Shown: piece by piece, positions 24,775 through 33,327 of the stretch | How the letters are laid out: each line of letters opens with the position of its first letter | Numbering within the stretch: the first letter of the stretch is position 1 | Assembly: GCF_003350475.1 (NCBI RefSeq) | Contig: NZ_QQAV01000005.1 | Coordinates: 124,001 to 188,000 of the forward strand | Reading direction: 5' to 3' | Length of the DNA: 64,000 bases | Origin: Pseudacidovorax intermedius | Lineage (GTDB): Bacteria; Pseudomonadota; Gammaproteobacteria; Burkholderiales; Burkholderiaceae_C | Notes under the pieces: generated by a model | What the model saw: only the letters and a program-made list of their open reading frames with translations | What the model was told of the DNA's origin: nothing | Databases searched by the model: none | Position numbers and translations under genes: made by a program

Positions 24775-25629
24775 TCAGGGTTGAGTGGTCGGCCCGCCCT
24801 CCGCCGTGGGCGGATGCTGGGCATGGAAGTCGTCGAGGATGCGGTGCATGCGTCGCTCGACGGAAGCACCGGTTTGGGCATGGGGAATCACATAGAAGCG
24901 CTGCTGCCGGATGGCGTCGAGCGTGAGCGCCGCCACCTCCGCGGCGCCGATGGGCGAGGCGGCCATGCCGACCCGCACCCGCTCCTCGTAGGCCGCAGCC
25001 GGGGGCACGGTGCGGTCGAGGCCGGCGGGTCGGTTGCGGCCCGACTGGTGGATGCCGGTTGGCAGCAGCGAGGGGCACAGCACCGACACGCCGATGGGCG
25101 CGCCGGCCTGCTGCAGGTCGTGCGCGAGGCATTCGCTGAACGCCACCACCGCATGCTTGGTGGCCGAATAGACACCCGAGCCCGCCAGCGTGGCGAGCCC
25201 GGCGGCCGAGGCCGTGTTGACCACATGCGCGGGCGTGCCGCGGGCCAGCATGCGCGGCACGAAGCAGCGCACGCCATGGGCGACGCCCATCACGTTGACA
25301 TGCCACAGCCACTGCCAGTCGTCCGCCGTCGCCAGCCAGGCCGGGCCGAGCACGGCCACGCCGGCGTTGTTGAACAGGCAGTCCACGCCGCCGTATTCGG
25401 CGTCGCAGGCCTGCGCGAAGGCCTCGACGTCCTGCTCGCGGCCCACGTCGCCCATCTGGCTGATGACGGGCACGCCGAGCGCGCCGGCCAGTGCCGCGGT
25501 CTCGGCAAGCGCCGTGGCCTCGATGTCGGTCAGCGCCAGGGCCATGCCCTCGCGCGCACAGGCCAGTGCCAGTTCGCGGCCGATGCCGCTGCCGGCACCG
25601 GTGACCGCCGCGACGCGAAGGCGGCTCAT
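24775..25629 (-). CDS. Short-chain dehydrogenase/reductase
   Basis: A 284-residue SDR with TGAGSGIG at residues 10-17, DIEA after the second strand (NAD-type), NNAGVAVLGP, VNTASAAG and the active-site YSATK. The C-terminal 60 residues (RRMHRILDDFHAQHPP) resemble longer SDRs used on bulky hydrophobic substrates. The start overlaps the TctC receptor stop by four bases. Third-to-last gene of the operon controlled by the LacI-type regulator. Confidence 0.88.
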   Translation of the reverse strand: MSRLRVAAVTGAGSGIGRELALACAREGMALALTDIEATALAETAALAGALGVPVISQMGDVGREQDVEAFAQACDAEYGGVDCLFNNAGVAVLGPAWLATADDWQWLWHVNVMGVAHGVRCFVPRMLARGTPAHVVNTASAAGLATLAGSGVYSATKHAVVAFSECLAHDLQQAGAPIGVSVLCPSLLPTGIHQSGRNRPAGLDRTVPPAAAYEERVRVGMAASPIGAAEVAALTLDAIRQQRFYVIPHAQTGASVERRMHRILDDFHAQHPPTAEGGPTTQP

Positions 25630-26600
25630 TCGGGCGTGATCCCGGCGTCGCGCAGCACACCTTCCCAGCGCGCGGCCTCGGCGGCTACGTAAGCCTGGAA
25701 CTGGGTGTGAGGCATGTCGATGGTGAAGCTCTCCACCGATTCGAGCGTGCGCCGCACCTCGGGCGTCTTCAAGGTCTCGTCCACCGCGTCGGAGAGGCGC
25801 TGCACGATGGCGGCCGGCGTCTTGGCGGGCGCGAACAGTCCGCCCCAGCTCTGGGACTCGATGCCCGGAAAGCCGGCCTCGGCCATCGTCGGCACGTCGG
25901 GCAGGCTGGGCATGCGCGGGCTGCGCGTCACCGCCAGCGGCCGCAGCTTGCCGCTGCGGATCTGCGGGCCCGAGGTCTGGACGAAGTCGAACATCGCGTC
26001 CAGGTTGCCGGCCACCAGGTCCACCAGGGCGGTGGAGCTGGACTTGTAGGGCACGTGCGTGAAGCGTGCGCCGGTGCGGTTCTGCAGCAGCTCCAGGCAG
26101 AGGTGGCCCGAGGTGCCCTTGCCGCCCGAGCCGAAGTTGAGCTTGCCCGGGTTGGCCTTCCCGTAGGCCACCAGCTCGGCCACCGACTGGATCTTGAGCG
26201 TGGGGTTGACCACCAGCACCGTCGCATTGCCCGACAGCCCGTGGATGGCGACGAAGTCCTTCACCGGGTCATAGCGGATGGTCTTGTAGATGGCGCTGTT
26301 GGTGCCCTGGGTGCCTTGCGTGCCGATGAGCAGGGTGTAGCCGTCGGGCGCGGCGCGGGCCACCACCTCGGCGCCCAGCGAGCCGCTCACGCCCGCGCGG
26401 TTGTCGATGACGATGGGCTGGCCCAGCCGGCTGGCGAGCACGCGTGCGATGACGCGCGCCTGCTGGTCCACCACGCTGCCGGCGCTGAAGGGCACGACGA
26501 GCGTGATGGGCCCCTGCGGATAGGCCTGGGCGCGGGCCAGCGGCGCCACGCCGAGGGCACCGAGGGCGAGCGAGAAATGGCGACGGTTCAGGGTGGTCAT
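25626..26600 (-). CDS. TctC/Bug-family periplasmic receptor
   Basis: A 324-residue TctC-family solute receptor: signal peptide of about 25 residues with a twin-Arg start (LNRRHFSLALGALG), then YPQGPITLVVPFSAGSVVDQQAR, YDPVKDF, and FTHVPYKSSSTALVDLVAGNLD. These proteins bind carboxylates and other small ligands for tripartite TctABC transporters; in Bordetella and relatives they are massively duplicated. No TctA or TctB gene is nearby, so it must use a distant channel or act as a sensor. The start overlaps the CMD gene stop (ATGA). Confidence 0.9.
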   Translation of the reverse strand: MTTLNRRHFSLALGALGVAPLARAQAYPQGPITLVVPFSAGSVVDQQARVIARVLASRLGQPIVIDNRAGVSGSLGAEVVARAAPDGYTLLIGTQGTQGTNSAIYKTIRYDPVKDFVAIHGLSGNATVLVVNPTLKIQSVAELVAYGKANPGKLNFGSGGKGTSGHLCLELLQNRTGARFTHVPYKSSSTALVDLVAGNLDAMFDFVQTSGPQIRSGKLRPLAVTRSPRMPSLPDVPTMAEAGFPGIESQSWGGLFAPAKTPAAIVQRLSDAVDETLKTPEVRRTLESVESFTIDMPHTQFQAYVAAEAARWEGVLRDAGITPE

Positions 26601-27208
26601 GCCTTGTCTCCTTGAGCGGTGTTGGTGGCCCCTGCGGCTTGCGTGCCGAGCACGCCCGACCATTGCGAGAAGCCGGCCAGCGGGTCCTTGTCTTCGATGT
26701 CCACCTCGAAGTTCTCGAGCACGCGGCACACCAGCATGTAGTAGCCGATGGTCATGACGATCTCCATCAGCTGCTGGTGCGGCAGCTGGGCCGACAGCGC
26801 ATCGAAGCAGTCGGCGGGCGCCTTCACCTGCCGGACCACCGCGTCGGTGAAGCGCAGCACCTGCTGCGCCAACGGCTCGAAGGCCTCGGCGAGCGCCTCG
26901 CCGTCCGTGGCCGAGAGCACGGCCTCGATCTGCGCGGCCGGCACACCGGCCTGCGCAGCCACGCGGCGGTGCTGGAACACCTCGTACGCCGAGCCGCACA
27001 GGGCGCCCACGCGCAGGATCACCAACTCGCGCAGCGGCGCCGGCAGCGAGGAGCGGCGCAGGATCGCGCTGCCCAGACCGAGGAAGCCCTCGCCCGTCGG
27101 GCCGCCGTGCGCCACCATGCGGTAGATGTTGAGCGGCGGCCGGTCGCTCAGCAGGCGCTGAAAGCTCTCAGGCGCGTGGCTCAGGTCGAAATAGGGAATG
27201 CGTGCCAT
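26597..27208 (-). CDS. Carboxymuconolactone decarboxylase/AhpD-like protein
   Basis: A 203-residue CMD-fold protein. The core ELVILRVGALCGSAYEVFQHRRVA has a single Cys, so it lacks the CxxC of the peroxidase AhpD and is more like non-redox CMD homologues found in catabolic operons. The fold is helical and usually oligomeric. A paralogue with the same MARIP start lies at 53118-53690. The gene sits between two TctC genes, 7 bases after one and overlapping the other by four bases. Exact reaction unknown; decarboxylation or lactone chemistry is possible. Confidence 0.8.
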   Translation of the reverse strand: MARIPYFDLSHAPESFQRLLSDRPPLNIYRMVAHGGPTGEGFLGLGSAILRRSSLPAPLRELVILRVGALCGSAYEVFQHRRVAAQAGVPAAQIEAVLSATDGEALAEAFEPLAQQVLRFTDAVVRQVKAPADCFDALSAQLPHQQLMEIVMTIGYYMLVCRVLENFEVDIEDKDPLAGFSQWSGVLGTQAAGATNTAQGDKA

Positions 27209-27215
27209 GGTTCGT

Positions 27216-28211
27216 TCAGTCCAGTCGGATGCCGGCGGCGTGGAGCACCGCGCGCCAGCGTTGGGTTTCTTCGATGACGAAGGCGGCGGCGGCTTCGGAG
27301 CTGCCACCCACGGGCTCGACGGTGAGCTCGCGCATGCGGTCGACCACGGCGGCGGTGGCCAGGGCCTGGTTCATCTCGGCATTGAGCCGCTGCACGATGG
27401 GCGCCGGCGTGCCCGCAGGCGCCCACAGGCCACCCCAGGCCGCCATGACGCAGTCGCGCAGGCCCAGTTCCTCGAAGGTCGGCACGTCGGGCAGCAGCGG
27501 CAGGCGCCTGGCGGCCGTCACGGCCAGCGGGCGCAGCTTGCCCGCACGGATGTGGGTGATGGTGCCGGCCACGTTGTCGAACAGGATCGGCACCTGCCCG
27601 CCGATCACGTCCGTGACCGCGGGCGCGCTGCCCTTGTAGGGCACATGGGTGAACTGCACGCGGGCCGAGCGCTGCAGCAGCACCAGCGACAGGTGGCCAC
27701 TGGTGGCATTGCCCGGCGTGGCCACGGCCAGGCTGCCTGGCGATGCCCGCACCTGCGACAGCAGGGACGGCACATCCGCCGGGCGGAAGGCGGGATGGGT
27801 GCACATCACGTTGTAGACCTTGCCCTCCAGCGCGATGGGCACGAAGTCCTTGATGGGGTCGTAGTCCAGCCGGGGGTACAGGCTGACGTTCATCGCCTGG
27901 GTGGCGTTGGTGCCATAGAACAGCGTGTAGCCATCGGCCGCACTGCGGGCCGCCGCGGCGGCGGCGATGTTGCCCGAGGCACCGGGGCGGTTGTCGATCA
28001 CGATCGGCTTGCCCAGCTGACGTGACATCTGGTCGGCAAGCCGGCGCGCCGACTGGTCCGCCGAGCCGCCGGCCGGAAAGCCGACGATGAGCCGGATCGG
28101 CCGCTCGGGATAGGCCATAGCCTCGCCCGCGGCCATGGCCGTGCGGGCGCCGATGCCGGCCAGTGCCGCGCCCAGGACGAACTCCCGGCGCCGGAGCGAT
28201 GAAGGCTGCAT
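27216..28211 (-). CDS. TctC/Bug-family periplasmic receptor
   Basis: A 331-residue TctC-family receptor with a twin-arginine-like signal (LRRREFVLGAALAGIG), YPERPIRLIVGFPAGGSADQSAR, VIDNRPGASGNIAA, YDPIKDF and FTHVPYKGSAPAVTDVIGGQV. It differs substantially from the other receptor in the same operon, so the two may bind different ligands or enantiomers. No membrane partner genes are present in the window. It is the second gene of the operon, 8 bases after the first SDR. Confidence 0.9.
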   Translation of the reverse strand: MQPSSLRRREFVLGAALAGIGARTAMAAGEAMAYPERPIRLIVGFPAGGSADQSARRLADQMSRQLGKPIVIDNRPGASGNIAAAAAARSAADGYTLFYGTNATQAMNVSLYPRLDYDPIKDFVPIALEGKVYNVMCTHPAFRPADVPSLLSQVRASPGSLAVATPGNATSGHLSLVLLQRSARVQFTHVPYKGSAPAVTDVIGGQVPILFDNVAGTITHIRAGKLRPLAVTAARRLPLLPDVPTFEELGLRDCVMAAWGGLWAPAGTPAPIVQRLNAEMNQALATAAVVDRMRELTVEPVGGSSEAAAAFVIEETQRWRAVLHAAGIRLD

Positions 28212-28219
28212 GGCCGCTC

Positions 28220-29077
28220 CTACTTGCGCGAGATGCCGCCGATCAGCCCGCCGTCGACCACCAGCGCATGCGCATTGACGTACGACGACTCGTGCGACAT
28301 GAGGAAGAGCGCGGCATGGGCCACTTCCCAGCCCGTGCCCTGCCGGCCGAAGGGCAGCGGCATGGCCAGGCGGTCGGTGCGGCGGCGCGTGGCGGCGCGG
28401 CCGATGGGCGTGTCCATGAGGCCGGGCAGCAGGCTGTTGCAGCGCACGCCCTTGGCCTGCCCCGCCATCGCGATGGACCGCGCCAGCGAGACCTGCGCCG
28501 CCTTGGTGGTCTCGTAGGCCGGATTGAAGCTGGAGTTGCGCAGGGCCGCGATGGACGAAAGAAGAATGATCGAGCCGCCCGGGGCCATGTGCCGCAGCGC
28601 CTGCTGGCCGAAGAGCATGCAGGAACGCACGTTGACCGCATGCTCCGCGTCCCAGGCCTCGGCCGACTGCGCGTCGAGCGCGAGGCCACTGGCCACGCCC
28701 ACCACCATCACCAGCCCGTCCAGGCCCTGCATGCGCGCGGCGGCACGCTCCACCACGCCGGGAATGGCCTGCGCATCGGCCACGTCGGCCACCTCTTCAT
28801 GCACGGTGCCGCCGGCCTCGCGCACCAGGGCGCAGGTCTGCGCGAGCGCGGCGGGATTGATGTCCACGCAGGTGAGCACGGCGCCCTCATGGGCGAACAG
28901 CTGCGAGATGGCGCGGCCGTTGCCCACGGGCGGCTGCGGGTCGTCGATGTCGCGCTGGCCTGCGCCCACCACCAGGATGCGGCGCCCCGCCAGCCGGCCG
29001 GACGATGGACGCAACCGGCCCAGCGCCTCGTCGTAGAGCTGGGCGTCGGGCTGGATGGTGGGGGCGGATGAGGACAT
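28220..29077 (-). CDS. SDR-family oxidoreductase with enlarged cofactor loop
   Basis: A 285-residue SDR and first gene of the seven-gene operon. The glycine-rich loop is interrupted: GAGQR and GNGRAIS are separated by about nine residues (DIDDPQPPV) where classical SDRs have TGxxxGxG with no insertion. CVDINP follows the second strand (NAD-type). LLSSIAALR and YETTK supply the catalytic Ser, Tyr and Lys. The C-terminus ends VVDGGLIGGISRK as in other SDRs. The start lies 59 bases from a perfect LacI-type operator, so expression is likely repressed by the divergent regulator. Confidence 0.85.
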   Translation of the reverse strand: MSSSAPTIQPDAQLYDEALGRLRPSSGRLAGRRILVVGAGQRDIDDPQPPVGNGRAISQLFAHEGAVLTCVDINPAALAQTCALVREAGGTVHEEVADVADAQAIPGVVERAAARMQGLDGLVMVVGVASGLALDAQSAEAWDAEHAVNVRSCMLFGQQALRHMAPGGSIILLSSIAALRNSSFNPAYETTKAAQVSLARSIAMAGQAKGVRCNSLLPGLMDTPIGRAATRRRTDRLAMPLPFGRQGTGWEVAHAALFLMSHESSYVNAHALVVDGGLIGGISRK

Positions 29078-29135
29078 GGGGGATGGCTCCTTGTGTTGTC
29101 TGCAACGCTTCGGGAAAACTGCATCGTGCCGAGCT

Positions 29136-29147
29136 GGAAACGTTTCC
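29136..29147. promoter_or_regulatory. LacI-type operator O1
   Basis: GGAAACGTTTCC is a perfect 12-base palindrome with the central CpG typical of LacI/GalR-family operators. It lies 59 bases upstream of the SDR start at 29077 and 70 bases upstream of the regulator start at 29217, where it could block the promoter of the leftward operon. Confidence 0.65.
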
Positions 29148-29202
29148 GACCTAGCGCTAACCCTCGGCTGCTGTCACCTAAGATGCAGCCATGGTGTGGA
29201 CT

Positions 29203-29214
29203 GGAAACGTATCC
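29203..29214. promoter_or_regulatory. LacI-type operator O2
   Basis: GGAAACGTATCC matches O1 with one symmetry-breaking base. It is 67 bases (between six and seven helical turns) from O1 and overlaps the ribosome-binding region of the regulator gene at 29217. This arrangement suggests autorepression and possible looping between the two sites. Confidence 0.6.
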
Positions 29215-29216
29215 GG

Positions 29217-30260
29217 ATGAAGGCAGACAAGGGACGCGTGGACCTGCGCGACGTGGCGCGGCTGGCCGGGGTATCGCTGGGCAGTGCCTCGCGCGCGATG
29301 AACGGCGCGGGCGCCTCGGCGGCGACGCGCGAGAAGGTCGAGCGCGCGGCGGCCGCCCTTGGCTGGCGGCCCAACCATGCGGCGCAGGCCCTGCGCTCGC
29401 GGCTCAGCCGCACGGTGGGATGCCTGTTGCCGGACATCGGCAACCCGCTCTATGCGCAGGTCTTCCGGGCATTGGAAGACGAGTTCCTCGCGCTCGGCTA
29501 CCTGCCGCTGCTGGCCAACGGGGCCAACGACCTGGAGCGCGAGCTGCGCACCCTGTCGATGTTCATGCAGCGCGGCATGGACGGCGTGATCCTGGCGCCC
29601 GGCAACGAGCGCAGCCCCGAACTCGTCGAAGCGCTGCGCACGCTGCCCATGCCGGCCGTGGTCTTCGACCGCGAACTGCCCGGCGCGCACGACAGTGTCG
29701 TCATCGACCATGCGGCCGGCGTGCGGGTGGCCGTGGAGCGACTCATGGCGCTGGGCCACCGCGCTATCGCGCTGGTGCTCTGGCAGGGCGAGACGCGGCC
29801 GGTGCGCCGGCGCATCCAGGGCTACAAGGCCGCCTATGCGGCTGCGGGCCTGCCGGTGCCCGAGCTGATCGTGCAGGCGCAGAGCGTGACGGCCTCGGCC
29901 TTCGAGGAGATCGCGGAGCTGCTGGCGCGCCCGGCGCGGCCGACGGCGCTGATCGTCCAGGGTACGCACATGCTCAACAGCGCCTTGCGCGCCGTGGCCT
30001 CGCGCGGTCTGCGCATGCCGCAGGATGTCTCCATCGTCGCCATCGGCGACACGGCCTTCGCCCGCGACCATGAGCCGGCCGTGTCGGTGCTGACCATCGA
30101 CATGGCGGATGCGGCGCGGCGGCTGGCCCGGCTGCTGGTGGACCGCATCGCCGAGCCGGGCCTGCCGGCACGGCGCGAGCGGGTGGAGCTGCGCTATGAA
30201 GAGCGGGCCTCCGTCGTCCCGCTTCATGTCGAGGCCAGGCCGACCGCGCGACGCCGCTGA
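29217..30260 (+). CDS. LacI-family transcriptional regulator
   Basis: A 347-residue LacI/GalR-type repressor: helix-turn-helix and hinge at about residues 8-65 (VDLRDVARLAGVSLGSASRAMNG, then LRSRLSRTVG) followed by a periplasmic-binding-protein-like effector domain (VGCLLPDIGNPLYAQVFRALEDE, GMDGVILAPGNE, VPLHVEARP at the end). The start at 29217 is the residue just before the usual domain onset; upstream codons give no homologous sequence. Divergent from the seven-gene operon, with two operators in between. The ligand is presumably a pathway substrate or intermediate, not necessarily a sugar. Confidence 0.9.
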   Translation: MKADKGRVDLRDVARLAGVSLGSASRAMNGAGASAATREKVERAAAALGWRPNHAAQALRSRLSRTVGCLLPDIGNPLYAQVFRALEDEFLALGYLPLLANGANDLERELRTLSMFMQRGMDGVILAPGNERSPELVEALRTLPMPAVVFDRELPGAHDSVVIDHAAGVRVAVERLMALGHRAIALVLWQGETRPVRRRIQGYKAAYAAAGLPVPELIVQAQSVTASAFEEIAELLARPARPTALIVQGTHMLNSALRAVASRGLRMPQDVSIVAIGDTAFARDHEPAVSVLTIDMADAARRLARLLVDRIAEPGLPARRERVELRYEERASVVPLHVEARPTARRR

Positions 30261-30284
30261 ATCGCGGCCAGCTGCGCAAGGGCC

Positions 30285-31232
30285 TCAGTGCGAGGCGCCC
30301 TCGTACTCCATCTGCAGCTGACGCACCAGCGCTGCCACGCTCTGCACCTCGCGCACGGCCGACACCGTGTGCCCGCCGCTCCAGATGTCGGTCCAGCGCT
30401 GGCTGGCCGCGCCCTCCGATCCGCCGCCCCAGCGGCGGCGCGCCTCTTCGACCGACACGCTTTCGTCCAGCGCGTTCACGTCGATGCCCAGCCGCTCGGC
30501 CGACTGGCGCAGGAAGCTGGCCGGCAGTCCGGTGAAGGCCCGCGTCAGCAGCACGTCGTCGATGTCCGCGTCGCACAGCATCTGGCGGTAGCCATCGCTC
30601 GCCAGGCTCTCCTGTGTGGCGATGAAGCGCGTGCCCATGATCCCGAGGTTGCAGCCCAGCGTCATGGCGGCGCGCAGGGCCACGCCGTCGGCCATGCCGC
30701 CGGCCAGCACGATGGGGCCGTCGAACACGCGGCGCACAGCGCGCACGAAGGCGAAGGGATTCGCCCAGCCCGTGTGGCCGCCGGCACCCGCGGTCAGCAG
30801 CACCAGGCCGTCCACGCCCGACTGGATGGCGCGCTGCGCATGGTGCAGCGAAGCGACGTCGGCGAAGACCCGGCAGCCGCCGTCGTGCAGCACCGGCACC
30901 ACCGACGAGGGCGAGCCCACGCTGGTGATGACCAGCCGCGCGCCATGGCGGGCGATGAGGTCCACCTCGGCCCGCACCTTGGCCGGGTCGCGCCGCATGA
31001 TCAGGTTGGGGCAGTACGGTGCCACCGTGTCGCCGCCGGCGCGTGCCTCCTCGTCCAGGCGCGACATCCAGGCGTCCAGCTCGTCGAGAGAGCGGCAGTT
31101 GGCGGTGGGAAAGGCGCCGATCACGCCGCTGCGGCAGGCGGCAGAGACCAGCTCGATGCCCGACACGCGCAGCATGGGTGCGGCGATCACGGGCACGGCC
31201 AGGCGGCCGAGGAAGTCCAGGGAGGAGGTCAT
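30285..31232 (-). CDS. Nitronate monooxygenase-like FMN enzyme
   Basis: A 315-residue FMN-dependent TIM-barrel protein of the nitronate monooxygenase / enoyl-reductase-II family. The flavin and active-site segment LLTAGAGGHTGWANPFAFV carries the expected His, and GPIVLAGGMADGVALRAAMTLG is the phosphate-binding region. Family members oxidise alkyl nitronates or reduce enoyl thioesters. It is the distal gene of a leftward operon for acyl-CoA metabolism, overlapping the preceding homologue by four bases. Presence of two diverged copies suggests successive or stereospecific steps. Confidence 0.82.
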   Translation of the reverse strand: MTSSLDFLGRLAVPVIAAPMLRVSGIELVSAACRSGVIGAFPTANCRSLDELDAWMSRLDEEARAGGDTVAPYCPNLIMRRDPAKVRAEVDLIARHGARLVITSVGSPSSVVPVLHDGGCRVFADVASLHHAQRAIQSGVDGLVLLTAGAGGHTGWANPFAFVRAVRRVFDGPIVLAGGMADGVALRAAMTLGCNLGIMGTRFIATQESLASDGYRQMLCDADIDDVLLTRAFTGLPASFLRQSAERLGIDVNALDESVSVEEARRRWGGGSEGAASQRWTDIWSGGHTVSAVREVQSVAALVRQLQMEYEGASH

Positions 31233-32221
31233 GGCAGAAGTGCTGGAAGGGCGCGCATCGCGTCCCGGCACTGAGCCAGGAACTCGTCGACGATGGCGTC
31301 CAGGGGTTGGATGCGGTGGGCGAAGGCGATGGCGGGGCCCAGGGACAGCATGCCCTGCTGCCAGTCGCCGCCCTCGTAGCAGGCGTCGCGCGCGAGGCGT
31401 CCGGCGATCAGCGGGCCGAAGGCCGCGTGGTCGGTGACGCCCGTGCGTTCGATGGCTTCGATCTGGCGCGCCGTCTCGTTGCGCAGCACGCGCCAGGTGT
31501 TGCCCAGCGACTGCAGCAGCCGCACGGTGCTGTGCTCGTCGCAACCCACCAGGTGCGCCTTGTACGCCGGATGGGCCGAGATCTCTTCGCAGACCAGGAA
31601 TCGGCTGCCCATGAGCACGCCATCTGCGCCCAGGGCCAGTGCGGCAGCCAGTTGGCGACCGTGGCCGATGCCGCCGCCCAGCACCAGCGGCACGGTGATG
31701 CGCTCGCGCGCCAGTGCGCCCATGAGCATGGTCGGCAGCTCGTTCATGCCGGGGTGACCGCCCTCCTCCATGCCCACCAGCGCAACCGCGTCGGCGCCGC
31801 CCGCCTGCGCGGCCAGGCCATGGCGCAGGCTGGAGGCCTTGTGGATCACCACGCCGCCCGCGGCATGGATGGTCTCGATCAGCGTCTGCGGGCCGTAGCC
31901 CGCCGTCTCGAAATGGCGCACGCCATGAGCGAGCGCCATGTCGAGCCAGCGCGGGACGTCGGCGTTGGCCTCGGGCCGGGCCGAAAGCGTGAGGTTGACG
32001 CCGAAGGCGTTGCCCTCGGCCAGCTCGCTGCAGCGCTGCAGCTGGGTGCGCCATTCGGCCTCGCCCGGAAAGGAGCGCGGCGTCAGGAAGCCCATGCAGC
32101 CGGCCCGGGCCAGCGCACTCACGTACGCGGCATCGGACAGCCACATGAGCCCGCCGCCCAGCACCGGATGGCGGATGCCGAAGCGCTGCGTGAGCCGGGT
32201 CTGCAGCAGGGCGGGCGTCAC
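31229..32221 (-). CDS. Nitronate monooxygenase-like FMN enzyme
   Basis: A 330-residue member of the same FMN family as its downstream neighbour, but only distantly similar to it. IRHPVLGGGLMWLSDAAYVSALARAG begins the barrel, VALVGMEEGGHPGMNELPTMLM carries the active-site His and VPLVLGGGIGHGRQLAAALALGADGVLMGSRF binds the FMN phosphate. It starts with GTG, overlapping the CoA-transferase stop (GTGA). No dedicated nitroalkane gene is visible nearby, so an enoyl-CoA reductase role is equally possible. Confidence 0.82.
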   Translation of the reverse strand: MTPALLQTRLTQRFGIRHPVLGGGLMWLSDAAYVSALARAGCMGFLTPRSFPGEAEWRTQLQRCSELAEGNAFGVNLTLSARPEANADVPRWLDMALAHGVRHFETAGYGPQTLIETIHAAGGVVIHKASSLRHGLAAQAGGADAVALVGMEEGGHPGMNELPTMLMGALARERITVPLVLGGGIGHGRQLAAALALGADGVLMGSRFLVCEEISAHPAYKAHLVGCDEHSTVRLLQSLGNTWRVLRNETARQIEAIERTGVTDHAAFGPLIAGRLARDACYEGGDWQQGMLSLGPAIAFAHRIQPLDAIVDEFLAQCRDAMRALPALLP

Positions 32222-33327
32222 GGTGCGGCGCCGGCGCTGTCCAGGCGCGGAGCGCCGTCCAGGGTCCGCGGATCGACCCCGCGCAGATTCACGGGAAAAG
32301 CCACCGCTGCCAGCGGCTCGCTGCCGAGGAAGCGGCCGCGCTCGACGAACTGGGCGGTGGCGGCCAGCTCCGTCGGCGCCACCACCGGCGCGACCGGCAG
32401 GTCGGCCCGTGCCATGCGCTCGAAGGCCGCGTCGGCATCGAGCGTCGCGACCTGTGCGGCCAGCCGCGCATTGATGCCTTCGGCCTCGGCCTTGCGCGCC
32501 GCGAAGCTTCGGTAGCGGGCATCAGCAAAGGGCCCCATGTCCAGCACCTCGCACAGGCGCGCCCAGAAGTGGTCTTCCAGGGCGGCGACCGACAGGTGCC
32601 GGCCATCGCGGCAGCGGAAGATGCCGTAGGCCGGCTTGACCAACGCTACGCTGCGCTGGTCCTCCAGCTGGGTCGTGCCGCCATCGCGGAAGCTTCCCAG
32701 CCGCGGCGTCATCCAGTGCAGGGCGCAATCGGCCAGGGCCACGTCCAGGTGCTGGCCCAGTCCGCTGTGCTGGCGCTGCAACAGGGCCGCCAGCGTGGCC
32801 GACAGCGCATACATCGCACCGCACAGGTCCGCGGCCGGCAGCCCGAAGCCGGGTGCGGGCGGTCCGCCCGGCTCGCCCGACAGCGCCATCACGCCCGCGG
32901 CCGCCAGGTAGTTGATGTCGTGGCCGGGCAACTGGGCCCAGGGCCCGTCCTGCCCGTAGCCGCTCAGCGACACATAGACCAGGCGCGGGTGCGCGGCCTG
33001 CAGGCTGGCATGGTCCAGGCCCAGGCGGGCCATCACGCCCGGCCGGTAGGACTCGACCAGCACATCGGCGCCGGCCAGCAGGGCATGGGCCCGGGCGCGG
33101 CCGGCTTCGTCCTTCAGGTCCAGCAGCACGCTCTTCTTGCCGCGGTTGACGGCCTCGAAGCCGCCGGGGCCGAGGCGCCGGGCGTTGTCGCCATGCGGCG
33201 GACGCTCGACCTTGATCACCTCGGCGCCCATCTCCGCCAGCATCTGCGTGAAGAAGGGGCCGGGCAGCAGCTCGCTGAAGTCGAGCACGGTGATGCCGGC
33301 GAGCGGCGGTGCGGGCTCGCCCCTCAT
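32218..33327 (-). CDS. CaiB/BaiF-type (class III) CoA-transferase
   Basis: A 369-residue class III CoA-transferase: GITVLDFSELLPGPFFTQMLAEMGAEVIKVERPP at the N-terminus, ESYRPGVMARLGLD, and the likely catalytic Asp in GLPAADLCGAMYALSA at about residue 175. These enzymes move CoA between carboxylates and form interlocked dimers. It is translationally coupled on both sides by four-base overlaps, to the acyl-CoA synthetase gene upstream and the monooxygenase-like gene downstream, and should supply or recycle a CoA thioester in this pathway. Confidence 0.88.
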   Translation of the reverse strand: MRGEPAPPLAGITVLDFSELLPGPFFTQMLAEMGAEVIKVERPPHGDNARRLGPGGFEAVNRGKKSVLLDLKDEAGRARAHALLAGADVLVESYRPGVMARLGLDHASLQAAHPRLVYVSLSGYGQDGPWAQLPGHDINYLAAAGVMALSGEPGGPPAPGFGLPAADLCGAMYALSATLAALLQRQHSGLGQHLDVALADCALHWMTPRLGSFRDGGTTQLEDQRSVALVKPAYGIFRCRDGRHLSVAALEDHFWARLCEVLDMGPFADARYRSFAARKAEAEGINARLAAQVATLDADAAFERMARADLPVAPVVAPTELAATAQFVERGRFLGSEPLAAVAFPVNLRGVDPRTLDGAPRLDSAGAAP

